64,000 bases of DNA, from positions 248,001-312,000 of the forward strand of contig CP051242.1 in NCBI GenBank assembly GCA_017795005.1, given 5' to 3'. Each line of letters begins with the position of its first letter. The first letter of the stretch is position 1. Origin of the DNA: Balneolaceae bacterium. GTDB taxonomy: Bacteria > Bacteroidota > Rhodothermia > Balneolales > Balneolaceae. Shown here one piece after another: positions 25,826 through 35,177 of this stretch. The notes beneath the pieces are model-generated. The model did no database searches and was not told where the DNA came from. It worked only from the letters and a program-made list of their open reading frames with translations. The translations under genes were made by a program, and so were the position numbers.

Positions 25826-25942
25826 TTATCCGCCACCGCCTCCATGTGGTGGTTTTGGGGGCGGAGGTGGAGGTGGATCTGTTTTATCCTCCTCATCGAC
25901 TCTGTTGAATTTCCAGTACCTGTCTTTTTGCAACGTATTCAT
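25826..25942 (-). CDS. 38-residue microprotein with Pro7 and Gly5 tail
   Basis: A minus-strand frame from ATG (25942) to TAA encodes 38 residues: a charged aromatic head (MNTLQKDRYWKFNRVDEEDK), then TDPPPPPPPKPPH and a terminal GGGGG. The frame opens after a TAA ten codons upstream and has no clear Shine-Dalgarno site. It lies divergently 90 bp from a secreted TPR-CHAT protein and convergent with ftsY. A charged head with a Gly-rich end could be a peptide substrate or simply a small cytosolic protein. Low complexity makes chance ORF status possible, though the polyproline run reads cleanly in this frame only. Confidence 0.5.
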   Translation of the reverse strand: MNTLQKDRYWKFNRVDEEDKTDPPPPPPPKPPHGGGGG

Positions 25943-26032
25943 AGGTGTATTCTCTTGTTTTAAAGTTTAGGTTCATCAGAAAAAACAGCATATTCAAACT
26001 AAACTCAAGTATTTCATAACGACTTCTTTCAA

Positions 26033-28954
26033 GTGTTTTTAAAAAAAAATCACTTCCTTTTTTTGGCTTTTTGTCTCGCTTCCCTTTCTGCAAGTGCTCA
26101 GGAGTGGGTTAAGGAATTTGACCTTCTTTCTGAACGGGGAGACAAGTTTGAGAAAGAATTAAATTGGGAAAAAGCCGCCGATTACTTTAGAGAAGCCTAT
26201 ACAATTGCGAATTCAAATTCTGATAGTGTACGTGCTGTAAAAGCCGGCATGAAAATAGTAAATCAATTATGGTCACAGAATCTGTTTCGGGAATCTTTCG
26301 ATTTCTTAACTGATCTTGAGAAATTAATAAATACAAAAACTCCTTCAGCAGTACATGCCGAATTAGTATATATGATTGGGGCTACTTTTCAAAGCCTTGG
26401 AGATTTTGCTGCTGGTGAGAAAGAATATGAGAGGGGTCTATCTATTGCCAACCCGGATTCTGACTTATTAATTATAGCTAAGCTCTCAATGTATCTTTCT
26501 TCAAATTTATTATATACTGCAGAATACGAAGAAGGACATATACTAGCTTCACGAGCCATCGAAATTTATGAGCAGCTTGGGTTTAATTATGAATTAAGCC
26601 GAGCTAATCTTTTTAAATATAATATCTATTTGTATCAAGGAGACTTGACAAATGGAGAGCCATATTTGAAAGCAAGTCACGATTATGCCCTTTCAACAAA
26701 TAATTCTTCTTTACTCACTGAAACCTACCTTTTTCTAAGTGATTTATATGAGCGAAAAAATGATCATTCTCTTGCAATTACGTTTAGCGAAAAAGGATTG
26801 GAGCTTGCTGAGCAACGAAATAATGCATTACACAAAGCCCTTTATTATAGTCGATTGGGTAATATTTATTTGAAACTTAGTAATCCTGACAGGGCACTTA
26901 CTTATTTCAACCGAACTCACGCTTACTATGAGTCTGTAGGAAATAAAAATTTAGCTGTGGATGCTTTATTAAAAGTTGCCGAATGTTTTATTGATAAAAA
27001 GGACTATGACATTGCAGAAAAACTACTTCTTGATGCACTCGATTATTACGAGAATACAAATCAATACTATGATATTGGGTTTACTTTGGATGTATTAACC
27101 CACATTAAACTTGTAAATAAACAGTACCCTGAAGCATACTCCTATATTGAGCAAAATTTAGAAAACGTAGGAGAAAATGATCTTATCAGAGTTAAAACCT
27201 GGATCATTGAAAAAATTTTGCGGTTACCAGATACCTATTATTCTAAAGAAGAAAAAAATGAGTTCGCAAGACAGTTATATAATATGTCTGCTTCACTTGA
27301 GCGAGAAACTCAAATAAGATCTTTAAAAAACTTTTCTTATTCCTTTAGTGAACTCAATTATGATAGCGCTGTTTATTATGGAGAAAAAGCCTTATCACTA
27401 ATTGAAAAAAAGAGGTTTAGTTTATCTGAGGGAAGTTTGAAAGCACGAATTTTCGCCGATCATTCTACTTTCTATAATGACCTTGCATCCTGGTATGCAA
27501 ACTCTGAAGAAAGTTATTCCAGGGCCTTTTCACTTTTTGAGGCTTCAAAATCGCGAGCCTTATTTGATCAGTTAGCTGAATCTTATTCTAATGAACAACT
27601 CAATTTGCCCGAAGAAACTGAGCTTTTATTACTCCAGAAGCAAAAAACTATCGATCAGCTCTACAGGAAAAAAGAAGGGGCTAATGGGGAAGAGGTGCAA
27701 AAAATAACTGATGAAATAGCAGATGCAGAGCTTGATTATGAAGCATCTATAGAAGAGATTCGAAGAGCACACCCTGCCTGGAATTCTTTCGTTTACCCGG
27801 AAACTCTCCCCCTGGAAGAAGCTCAGAAAAAGATTAACAAGAATACAGGAATTCTTGAGTATTCTTATTTAAAAGATGGATTGGCGGTTATGCTGATCAC
27901 ATCCGGTAATATTTATTATCACCAAATTGAGAACGACTTTACGTTTAAAGAAAAATTTACAGAACAAATAAATCACTTTCGGGATGCTATTATTTCTTTA
28001 GCCCCTAAAGACTCTCTCGAAGAATTTTCATATTCCCTTTATGAAGCTCTTCTTTTGCCTTTTGAAAAAGCGCTTCAGTCGCTGGATCAATTAATTATTA
28101 TCCCTGATGAATCTATTGCACTTCTTCCATTTGACGCTTTGGTTCATAATGGTGATTACCTGGTCTCAAAATTTACTTTTAAGTATTTACCATCCGTAAG
28201 TGTCTTTGCTCAAATTCAAAACCCGCATAGAAACTCTTCTGTCGATCTTCTTGCAGTTGCTGGTTCTGGGTTCGTACAAGGGAGTGAAACTTTGAACTCT
28301 CAAACTCAGAACTCCTTTGCCGCATTACCTTTTACCTTAATCGAAGTTGATACACTTGTTGCTAAGTTCGATAATCATAAAGTCCTAAAAAATAATGCTG
28401 TCTCAGAAGCTGGTATTAAAAATCTCTCCCTGAATAACTATAAGTATATTCACTTTGCTACCCATGGCGATATTAATGAGATTGCTCCCAATCAAAGTGG
28501 CCTAATCCTTTCAAAAAAAAATGAACTTGAGCAATTATTTGGGGAAGACGGTTTTTTAAATGCTGCCGAAATAAGTGCCTTTAAACTAAACGCCGATATG
28601 GTTGTGCTAAGCGCTTGTAATACAGGATCTGGAAAAGTAATAAACGGAGAAGGATTGCTTGGTTTACAAAGATCTTTTCTGGTTGCCGGGGCTTCCTCAG
28701 TGGTCGCAAGTTTATGGAGTATTTATGATAGAAGTACTCCATTATTTATGTCTCAGTTTTACAACAGTCTCATCGAGATGGAAAAAAAGGAGTTTGGCTG
28801 GTTCGATCGACTAATGGTTTGGGGCGATTGGTATACACCGGATTTAATTGACTATAAATCAGTCGCTCTTCGTGAAGCAAAACTTGCAATGCTTGATCAC
28901 CCCTATTACAACCACCCCGCTCACTGGGCATCCTTTGTTTTAACCGGCAAGTAA
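26033..28954 (+). CDS. secreted TPR-CHAT caspase-like protein
   Basis: 973 residues from a GTG at 26033. A signal peptide (FLFLAFCLASLSASAQ) sends it out of the cytoplasm. Residues 30-480 are tetratricopeptide-like helical pairs and 500-600 a coiled region. The C-terminal CHAT domain (about 640-970) has the caspase-type dyad His811 (HFATHGD) and Cys862 (LSACNTGSG). CHAT proteins are cysteine peptidases of the caspase fold. Bacteroidota carry many secreted forms of unknown substrate, unlike the cytoplasmic TPR-CHAT of craspase. It is the only gene in its transcription unit, with a divergent microprotein upstream and a convergent M28 peptidase downstream. Confidence 0.9.
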   Translation: MFLKKNHFLFLAFCLASLSASAQEWVKEFDLLSERGDKFEKELNWEKAADYFREAYTIANSNSDSVRAVKAGMKIVNQLWSQNLFRESFDFLTDLEKLINTKTPSAVHAELVYMIGATFQSLGDFAAGEKEYERGLSIANPDSDLLIIAKLSMYLSSNLLYTAEYEEGHILASRAIEIYEQLGFNYELSRANLFKYNIYLYQGDLTNGEPYLKASHDYALSTNNSSLLTETYLFLSDLYERKNDHSLAITFSEKGLELAEQRNNALHKALYYSRLGNIYLKLSNPDRALTYFNRTHAYYESVGNKNLAVDALLKVAECFIDKKDYDIAEKLLLDALDYYENTNQYYDIGFTLDVLTHIKLVNKQYPEAYSYIEQNLENVGENDLIRVKTWIIEKILRLPDTYYSKEEKNEFARQLYNMSASLERETQIRSLKNFSYSFSELNYDSAVYYGEKALSLIEKKRFSLSEGSLKARIFADHSTFYNDLASWYANSEESYSRAFSLFEASKSRALFDQLAESYSNEQLNLPEETELLLLQKQKTIDQLYRKKEGANGEEVQKITDEIADAELDYEASIEEIRRAHPAWNSFVYPETLPLEEAQKKINKNTGILEYSYLKDGLAVMLITSGNIYYHQIENDFTFKEKFTEQINHFRDAIISLAPKDSLEEFSYSLYEALLLPFEKALQSLDQLIIIPDESIALLPFDALVHNGDYLVSKFTFKYLPSVSVFAQIQNPHRNSSVDLLAVAGSGFVQGSETLNSQTQNSFAALPFTLIEVDTLVAKFDNHKVLKNNAVSEAGIKNLSLNNYKYIHFATHGDINEIAPNQSGLILSKKNELEQLFGEDGFLNAAEISAFKLNADMVVLSACNTGSGKVINGEGLLGLQRSFLVAGASSVVASLWSIYDRSTPLFMSQFYNSLIEMEKKEFGWFDRLMVWGDWYTPDLIDYKSVALREAKLAMLDHPYYNHPAHWASFVLTGK

Positions 28955-28967
28955 CTATCTGGGTTAT

Positions 28968-30569
28968 TTATTGCCTTGTTTTTTCTATAAACTCCTGATT
29001 GTCAACTTCTGGTCTTTTATCTGCATTAGCAATCATCGCTGTAGTCATAAAGATAAGTTGAGACCTTTTTGTCAGTGCTTCAAAATCAATTTTATCTACT
29101 TCATCTGAAGGTCTGTGATAATCTTCATGTACACCGTTAAAGAAAAAAGCGAATGGAACCCCTAATCTGCCAAAATTCCAGTGGTCGCTTCGGCGATAAA
29201 ATTGGTTTGGATCATTTAGATCATTATATCGATCACTTAACTCAATGTTTACACTTTCCATATTTGCCGCAACAAGCATTGAGTCCAATCCGGAAGAGAT
29301 AATCTTTCCTCCAATTATGTAGATGTAATCTCCGCTATCAGGATTTTCAAAATCTCTTCTTCCTATCATATCCACATTCAAATTAGCAACCGTGTTTTCA
29401 ATGGGATGGATCGGGTGATCAGAATAATATCTTGATCCAAGTAATCCTTTTTCTTCTCCTGATACATGCAAAATCAACACACTTCTTTTTGTCCCGGCTC
29501 CTGCTTTTTGAGCGGATACTAATGCCTGAGCAACATGTAGTAACCCAACAGTTCCACTACCATCATCATCAGCTCCATTATAAATGGCATCTCCGGTAGA
29601 ATCCGGTCTTCCTATTCCAACATGATCGTAGTGAGAGCTTAGTACAACAACTTCGTCTTTTAGTACGGGATCTGATCCTTCTATAAAAGCAACAATATTT
29701 TTTGACGTAACTGTTCTTGGAGTAATACTTTGATCATGTTTTAAACTAAATCCGGTATTTATAGCCTCAAAACTTCCGGGATCAGCGTTTATGGTTTTTT
29801 TCAATTCTTCTAATTCCATCATCCCTTCCAGTCCTAATAACTGAGCGCTAAAAGCAGGATTTACAATGTTAATTATAGAAGAATTGGAAGATTCGCCGTC
29901 AAGGTATGCTAAGGATAGACCTCCAGGTGAGCCAAATCCTTCTTTTCCTGCTTCAGCTCTTTCAATAAATGCTGCTTCATCAGTATCCAAAATTAGTAGC
30001 GCTCCTGCAGCTTTTTGTGATGCCATTTCTTCCTGCAGAGTAGCAAAATTTGCACGGTCATAAAGTACCATTACCCACTTTCCTTCCAGGTTTTGTGAAT
30101 ATTGGTTTGCCGATTCATTTTTTATCCCATAACCTGCAAAAACAATTTCACCACTTTTTTCTAAATCTCCCCCTCTCCAGGTAACGAAATTCCCTGCATT
30201 TGCTGCACTATGGGATGTCTGATCAAATACTTCTTCACCGGAATAAACCGTATAAGAATATGATTGGGTAATCGGTTGATTTAAATCAAAGTGTTGAAAA
30301 AAACTACCTTCATCGCCTACCGGTTGAAGACCTAGTGTTGCATATTTTTGCGCCAGAAAAGAGGCTGCTTTTTCTAACCCTTCCGAACCGGTGTCTCTTC
30401 CTTCTAACGAATCATGTGCAAGCACCGTAAGGTCCGCTCTTATTCCTTCAGCATTTATGGTAGACATAAAATCTGAGATGGAAGCAGAGGGAACAGTAAC
30501 TATCTCTTTCGGTCCTTTACATCCAAAAAGAATGATTAGTGATAAGATTGGTATTAATCTGGTTTTCAT
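28968..30569 (-). CDS. M28-family metallopeptidase with PA domain, lipoprotein
   Basis: 533 residues. A lipoprotein signal ends IILFGC. An N-terminal segment and an inserted PA domain (about 120-270) surround the zinc aminopeptidase fold: LSSHYDHVG (His/Asp), GADDDGSGTV (bridging Asp), GEEKGLLGSRY (catalytic and metal Glu), LNVDMIG (Asp) and a late His in HEDYHRPSD. This is the co-catalytic two-zinc M28 site. It is an exported aminopeptidase or carboxypeptidase used in peptide scavenging. The gene lies 11 bp downstream of scpA on the same strand, so they may share a transcript. Confidence 0.93.
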   Translation of the reverse strand: MKTRLIPILSLIILFGCKGPKEIVTVPSASISDFMSTINAEGIRADLTVLAHDSLEGRDTGSEGLEKAASFLAQKYATLGLQPVGDEGSFFQHFDLNQPITQSYSYTVYSGEEVFDQTSHSAANAGNFVTWRGGDLEKSGEIVFAGYGIKNESANQYSQNLEGKWVMVLYDRANFATLQEEMASQKAAGALLILDTDEAAFIERAEAGKEGFGSPGGLSLAYLDGESSNSSIINIVNPAFSAQLLGLEGMMELEELKKTINADPGSFEAINTGFSLKHDQSITPRTVTSKNIVAFIEGSDPVLKDEVVVLSSHYDHVGIGRPDSTGDAIYNGADDDGSGTVGLLHVAQALVSAQKAGAGTKRSVLILHVSGEEKGLLGSRYYSDHPIHPIENTVANLNVDMIGRRDFENPDSGDYIYIIGGKIISSGLDSMLVAANMESVNIELSDRYNDLNDPNQFYRRSDHWNFGRLGVPFAFFFNGVHEDYHRPSDEVDKIDFEALTKRSQLIFMTTAMIANADKRPEVDNQEFIEKTRQ

Positions 30570-30580
30570 GATGGGCGGGT

Positions 30581-31321
30581 TTATGCGCCGATGATTTCAT
30601 CGACTGGCTTAAGATCAAGGTAAAATTCAGTGGGGTCTTCTTCGAGAAACAAATTGATTTGTTGCTCTTTTATCATCTCTAAAACAGCTAAAAAAGTTAC
30701 TACAAGTATTACTCTGTTTTTAATTGTACTACATAACTGGCGGAATGATTGGCGTCCTGTTTTTTGGAGCTTTATTAATACAAATTCCGATTGTTCTTCA
30801 ATGGTTGCTTCAACCTTTTCAACTTTATGAACAATGTTATTTCGTTCAATATCAGTTAGTACTTTTCTGAAAGCAGAAATTAAATCGAATAGTGTTACGT
30901 CTTTCAGTGCTTCCCCCGTTGCCTGCTTTTCAACAGTATCTTCCTCATTATAGCCTCGTGTATACCTCTTTCTGGTTTCTTCATCTATATCGGCCATTTT
31001 TTCGGCCATTTCTTTGTAGCGTTTGTATTCCAGCAGCCTTTGTACAAGCTCATATCTTGGATCTGTTTCATCGAGTTCTTCTTCTTCCGAGTCTTCTCTC
31101 GGAAGCATCATTTTAGCCTTAATAGACATCAACATGCTTGCCATTAATACAAACTCGCTGGCTACATCCAAGTCCAGTTCTTCCATCAAATGAATGAATT
31201 CCAGAAACTGTTCTGTTATATAGGAAATCGGAATATCATAGATGTCCAGTTCATCTCTCTTTATAAAAAAAAGGAGCAGATCGAGCGGTCCTTCAAAATT
31301 ATTTAATTGAACACGATACAT
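30581..31321 (-). CDS. scpA: segregation and condensation protein A
   Basis: 246 residues. The N-terminal motif MYRVQLNNFEGPLDLLLFFI and then ITEQFLEFIHLMEELDLDVA are diagnostic of the ScpA kleisin. A charged linker and a C-terminal winged helix (SFRQLCSTIKNR, then VVTFLAVLEMIKEQQI) follow. ScpA bridges SMC heads with ScpB to condense and segregate the chromosome. No scpB or smc is nearby. It lies upstream of the M28 peptidase gene on the same strand. The C-terminal part is slightly longer than usual but has the expected order. Confidence 0.92.
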   Translation of the reverse strand: MYRVQLNNFEGPLDLLLFFIKRDELDIYDIPISYITEQFLEFIHLMEELDLDVASEFVLMASMLMSIKAKMMLPREDSEEEELDETDPRYELVQRLLEYKRYKEMAEKMADIDEETRKRYTRGYNEEDTVEKQATGEALKDVTLFDLISAFRKVLTDIERNNIVHKVEKVEATIEEQSEFVLIKLQKTGRQSFRQLCSTIKNRVILVVTFLAVLEMIKEQQINLFLEEDPTEFYLDLKPVDEIIGA

Positions 31322-31417
31322 ACTTAAAACTACACTGTTCGAAACACAATTTCCTTATTTTCTTTTGTCTTACTAATGTTATTTTAGACAAGGTCTGAAA
31401 AAAGTAAAAATAAGGAC

Positions 31418-31963
31418 ATGGACTACGCAAGATTTGTTTATGCAGTACAAAATAACGATACGGAGGAGCTCGCTTCTATGGTGTCAGTTATTACTGCCGT
31501 TCTTATTAAGTTTTTGAAAGTAAGGATGGGAGCTTCCCAGGCCGACGCCGAAGACACTACACAAAATACCTTGATGCTGGTAACCGAAAAAATTCAGTCG
31601 GATCAACTCAATAATCCAGACTCCATCATTTATTACCTCTTTACAACCGCCAAAAACGACTATCTGAAATCTCAGGCCAAACTCCGAGAATCTAACTATG
31701 ATGAAGTTCCTGAAAGTCATTCTCTGGAAGGCGATCAGCTTACCAAATTACTGGATGAAGAAAAAATGAGCGTTTTAAGAACCTGCCTGAATGAACTTAA
31801 ACCAAAGTTCAAAGAGTACATTACCTACTGGTTTCAACACCCGGGTGATGAAACTGCTGTAGTTGCAGATCACTTTGGGATTTCAATTAGTAATGCATGG
31901 ACTAAAAAACATCGGATTCTGAAATTGTTAAAAGATTGCTGTGAAAAAAAATTAGCATTTTAA
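31418..31963 (+). CDS. ECF-like sigma-70 family factor
   Basis: 181 residues. Region 2 is seen around GASQADAEDTTQNTLMLVTE followed by NPDSIIYYLFTTAKNDYL. Region 4 helix-turn-helix is ETAVVADHFGISISNAWTKK (about 147-166). The factor directs RNA polymerase to a small regulon, probably controlled by the next gene product. An unusually clean 10-bp hairpin sits in the 75-bp gap to that gene. The sequence is divergent from well-known ECF groups, so the regulon cannot be predicted. Confidence 0.85.
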   Translation: MDYARFVYAVQNNDTEELASMVSVITAVLIKFLKVRMGASQADAEDTTQNTLMLVTEKIQSDQLNNPDSIIYYLFTTAKNDYLKSQAKLRESNYDEVPESHSLEGDQLTKLLDEEKMSVLRTCLNELKPKFKEYITYWFQHPGDETAVVADHFGISISNAWTKKHRILKLLKDCCEKKLAF

Positions 31964-31997
31964 TGTAAGGAGTTGTTTTCTCAACGGTCTAACATAA

Positions 31998-32023
31998 CAG
32001 CATGTATTGTTAGATACATGCTG
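31998..32023 (+). promoter_or_regulatory. 10-bp stem-loop between sigma factor and its partner gene
   Basis: CAGCATGTAT, loop TGTTAG, ATACATGCTG: a perfect 10-bp stem. There is no T-run after it, so it is not a standard terminator. It could be an RNA processing or stability element that sets the ratio of sigma to partner, or a dyad bound by protein. Confidence 0.6.
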
Positions 32024-32038
32024 AGAGACTAGTGACTT

Positions 32039-32839
32039 ATGAAAGAGACAAATAAAGACATACAGAATAAAATAGATTCCTACGTTAAAGGATTACTCAC
32101 AGAAGAACAGATTATTGATCTTTGGGTACAATTTGCAAAAGAGCCGGAACTACTCGACCAACTTGAACTTGAAGTTGGGATTAAAAAACTGATCGAAGAA
32201 GAAGCATTAAAATCAACAAAAACTACTCCTGCCAAAACCCTGAGCCTTCCTCGTTGGACATGGCATGCAGCCGCAGCCGCTGTTTTATTGATTGTAGCTT
32301 CCATTCAGCTATTACAGGTTGATTCAAAAACCGAGCTTGATCAATTTATTACTCAATCTATCGCTCCTGACCAATTGGAAACAGGAGATGGTGTGCGTTC
32401 CAAAGACATGGTTATTATAAAAGCTGATTCCCTGTTAAATCTTGGCTTCAGTGCTTTTATATCTGGTAATTTTCGTCAGGCTACGAGCTTATTTGATGAG
32501 GTAATAGAAAATTATGATACCGAACCCTACGGTTCAAAAGCCTTTACTAATAAAGGGATCATTCAATACAACCAGGGAGAATACGTAGCTTCCATTGAAT
32601 CTTTCGATTCCGCATTAGAACGCGTATCAGAAAGTCGTATGATTGAAGAGAAAGCATATTGGTATAAAGGAAATGCCCTGGTAAATATTGGGGAACTGGA
32701 AGAAGCCAGAGTTTCTGTTTTTAATGCTTATGCTCTGGATGGTATTTTCAGAAAACCTGCATTTCTTTTGCTTCAAAAACTGAATTATGATCTTGGATAT
32801 ATTAACTATGAAGACTTTGAGTCTGAACTAGATGATTAG
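32039..32839 (+). CDS. membrane-anchored TPR protein, probable anti-sigma partner
   Basis: 266 residues. A cytoplasmic N-terminus of about 75 residues (SYVKGLLTEEQIIDLWVQFA) is followed by one membrane span (WHAAAAAVLLIVASIQLL, about 78-95) and a periplasmic part with TPR-like helices (NLGFSAFISGNFRQATSLFD, NKGIIQYNQGEYVASIESFD). Single-span proteins directly after an ECF sigma gene are usually anti-sigma factors. The classic zinc motif is absent, so this would be a non-ZAS type. Its TAG overlaps the stop of convergent ppk1 by two bases. Confidence 0.75.
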   Translation: MKETNKDIQNKIDSYVKGLLTEEQIIDLWVQFAKEPELLDQLELEVGIKKLIEEEALKSTKTTPAKTLSLPRWTWHAAAAAVLLIVASIQLLQVDSKTELDQFITQSIAPDQLETGDGVRSKDMVIIKADSLLNLGFSAFISGNFRQATSLFDEVIENYDTEPYGSKAFTNKGIIQYNQGEYVASIESFDSALERVSESRMIEEKAYWYKGNALVNIGELEEARVSVFNAYALDGIFRKPAFLLLQKLNYDLGYINYEDFESELDD

Positions 32840-35088
32840 CTTTGCTGCTCCCCATTTTCCATTGGTATTGGCCTGGCTGAATCTTTCATATGATTCATAA
32901 GAATTTTATGAGTTGCTACTTTTCGCTCCCCTTTATTTTTTGCCACTCTTGTATAGGTTCCGTCTTCATTTAATTGCCAGCGCTGTTGATTGTCCTGCAG
33001 ATATACATTCAAGACAAACTGTAAATATTTTTTGAGCCGGTTTTTCTCTATTGGCGTAATTGCCTCAACTCTGGCGTCGAGGTTTCGATGCATCCAGTCA
33101 GCAGAACCAATTGCATAAACATGGTTCCCTCCGTTCATGAAGTAGTAAATTCTTGAGTGCTCCAAAAAGCGACCGATAACAGAATGGACTTTTATATTCT
33201 CACTGAGGCCTTTTCTTCCAGGAATTAAACGACAAACTCCCCGAACTATTAAATCAATTTTAACACCTGCCTCCGATGCTTCATATAGTTTTTGGATTAT
33301 AAATGGGTCTTCGAGGCTGTTCATTTTAGCGATTATTCTGGAAGGACGCTCATTTCTGGCCTCGTTGGTTTCGAACTCAATCAAATCTGTCATTTGTTTA
33401 CGCATGTGATTTGGAGCAACAAATAACTTTTCAAAGGTTTGATCGGGAGCGTATCCGGTAAGCAGATTAAAGATGTCTGTGACATCTGAAGCAATTACTT
33501 CATCACACGTAAATAAGCCAAGGTCTTCATATAACTGGGCTGTATCGGGGTGATAATTTCCGGTTCCAATATGGCAATATGTTCGAAGTCCGTCTTCTTC
33601 TTCACGAACGACCATAGTCACTTTGGTGTGAATTTTTAATCCCGGAATACCATAGGCTACGTGGACTCCATAATTCTCCAACTGCTGTGCCCAGTTGATA
33701 TTTCTTTCTTCATCAAAGCGCGCTTTAATTTCTACCAATACAGCAACCTGTTTCCCGTCTTCTGCTGCCTGCATCAATGAGTGCATGAGTGGCGAGTCTT
33801 TTGATGTTCGGTACAAGGTCTGTTTAATAGCCAGTACTTTTGGGTCTCTTGCAGCCTCTGCGATAAATCGTTGGGTAGAAAGTGCAAAACTGTGATAGGG
33901 ATGGTGCACCATGAAGTCTCCCTTTCTGATGACAGAAAAGATGCTCGGAATTTCTTCGTCCACTTCGTGCTTCAGCGCCGGATGAAGAACGGGTAACCAG
34001 TTTCTCGATTTCAGTCTCGCAAAACCCGGAAGACCTGCTATCTGAAATACATCTACCAGGCCGATGGTCCCATTCATTTCGTATACATCGTTCCAGCTGA
34101 TATTCAGGTTTTTAATCAAATACTTTTTGATATGATGAGGCATTTGCTCATCCAGTTCAAGACGTACGATTTGTGCAAATTTGCGCTCACGTAGCTCGTC
34201 TTCAATCACTTCCAGCAAATCGTCCGCTTCTTCTTCCTGGCGTTCGAGTGATGCGTTTCTGGTCACCCTAAAAAGATGTGCCGATAACACTTTCATTCCC
34301 GGGAAAAAGGCGTCAATCTTTGTCTCTATAAGATCCTCAATTGGAACCAATACAATCCGGTTTCCACGACGATGCACTTTTATAAACCTGGGTCGGTTTG
34401 CCGGAATTTTCACTCTGGCAAAAAACTTCTCTTTGTTCTTTGGGTTCTGAAGCTCAACCGCAAATGACAAACTCTGATTAGAGATAAATGGAAATGGGTG
34501 TGACTCGTCTACAGCAAGCGGAGTAACGATTGGATAAATCTGCTTCAAAAAGAAGTTATCACTTACTTTCTTTTGGTAATCAGTAAGCTCGTTATAGTGC
34601 TTGATACTAATTCCTTCTTCTTCCAACAGCGGAATTAAGTCATTGAAAAAGCAACTTCGGTAATCTTCAATCATCTCCAGCACTTCATGGCGAATTGCTT
34701 TAAGCTGATCGGAAGCGGACATTCCATCCACCGAAAGAGACTTTACGCCGGCATGAAGCTGACGTTTTAATCCGCCCACTCTTTTCTGAAAAAATTCATC
34801 AAGATTAGAGCATACTATTCCAATGAATTTTACCCGCTCCAGTAACTTATTCTTTTCAACATGCGCTTCTGCCAAAACTCTGGCATTGAACTTCAGCCAG
34901 CTTAACTCATAGTTGAAGAAAAATTCATCTCCAAAAATCTTCAGGCTACTCGAGCTAAGATCTTTATGCAGACCTCTTTCTTTAAGAATCTCATTCTTTT
35001 TTTTATTCGCCGACTTTTTCCCACGCCTTTTTTTCTGCTCCTCAATCGGGTCGTAATCTAGTTCGTCTGGAGAGAATGATGATTTCAT
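32836..35088 (-). CDS. ppk1: polyphosphate kinase 1
   Basis: 750 residues, slightly long because of an N-terminal basic extension (about 35 residues, KKRRGKKSANKKKNE). All PPK1 domains are visible: N domain (ELSWLKFNARVLAEA, SNLDEFFQKRVGG), head domain, and the two phospholipase-D-like C domains with the phosphorylated His in YCHIGTGNYHPDTA and the later IYYFMNGGNHVYAIGSADW. It makes polyphosphate from ATP at the membrane. No ppx follows. The gene is divergent from ruvB with an 89-bp gap and convergent with the anti-sigma-like gene. Confidence 0.96.
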   Translation of the reverse strand: MKSSFSPDELDYDPIEEQKKRRGKKSANKKKNEILKERGLHKDLSSSSLKIFGDEFFFNYELSWLKFNARVLAEAHVEKNKLLERVKFIGIVCSNLDEFFQKRVGGLKRQLHAGVKSLSVDGMSASDQLKAIRHEVLEMIEDYRSCFFNDLIPLLEEEGISIKHYNELTDYQKKVSDNFFLKQIYPIVTPLAVDESHPFPFISNQSLSFAVELQNPKNKEKFFARVKIPANRPRFIKVHRRGNRIVLVPIEDLIETKIDAFFPGMKVLSAHLFRVTRNASLERQEEEADDLLEVIEDELRERKFAQIVRLELDEQMPHHIKKYLIKNLNISWNDVYEMNGTIGLVDVFQIAGLPGFARLKSRNWLPVLHPALKHEVDEEIPSIFSVIRKGDFMVHHPYHSFALSTQRFIAEAARDPKVLAIKQTLYRTSKDSPLMHSLMQAAEDGKQVAVLVEIKARFDEERNINWAQQLENYGVHVAYGIPGLKIHTKVTMVVREEEDGLRTYCHIGTGNYHPDTAQLYEDLGLFTCDEVIASDVTDIFNLLTGYAPDQTFEKLFVAPNHMRKQMTDLIEFETNEARNERPSRIIAKMNSLEDPFIIQKLYEASEAGVKIDLIVRGVCRLIPGRKGLSENIKVHSVIGRFLEHSRIYYFMNGGNHVYAIGSADWMHRNLDARVEAITPIEKNRLKKYLQFVLNVYLQDNQQRWQLNEDGTYTRVAKNKGERKVATHKILMNHMKDSARPIPMENGEQQS

Positions 35089-35177
35089 GAGGCTTATATT
35101 AAACTTGAATACGCAATTAGGTTGAAAACTAAGTATAATTCTTTAAAGTTAATGTAAACAAGTTAACCCGCTTTTTT

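Noticed and set aside
26033-28954. Craspase- or gasdermin-type TPR-CHAT defence system
   Set aside because: The protein has a signal peptide and no CRISPR effector or gasdermin gene is nearby.
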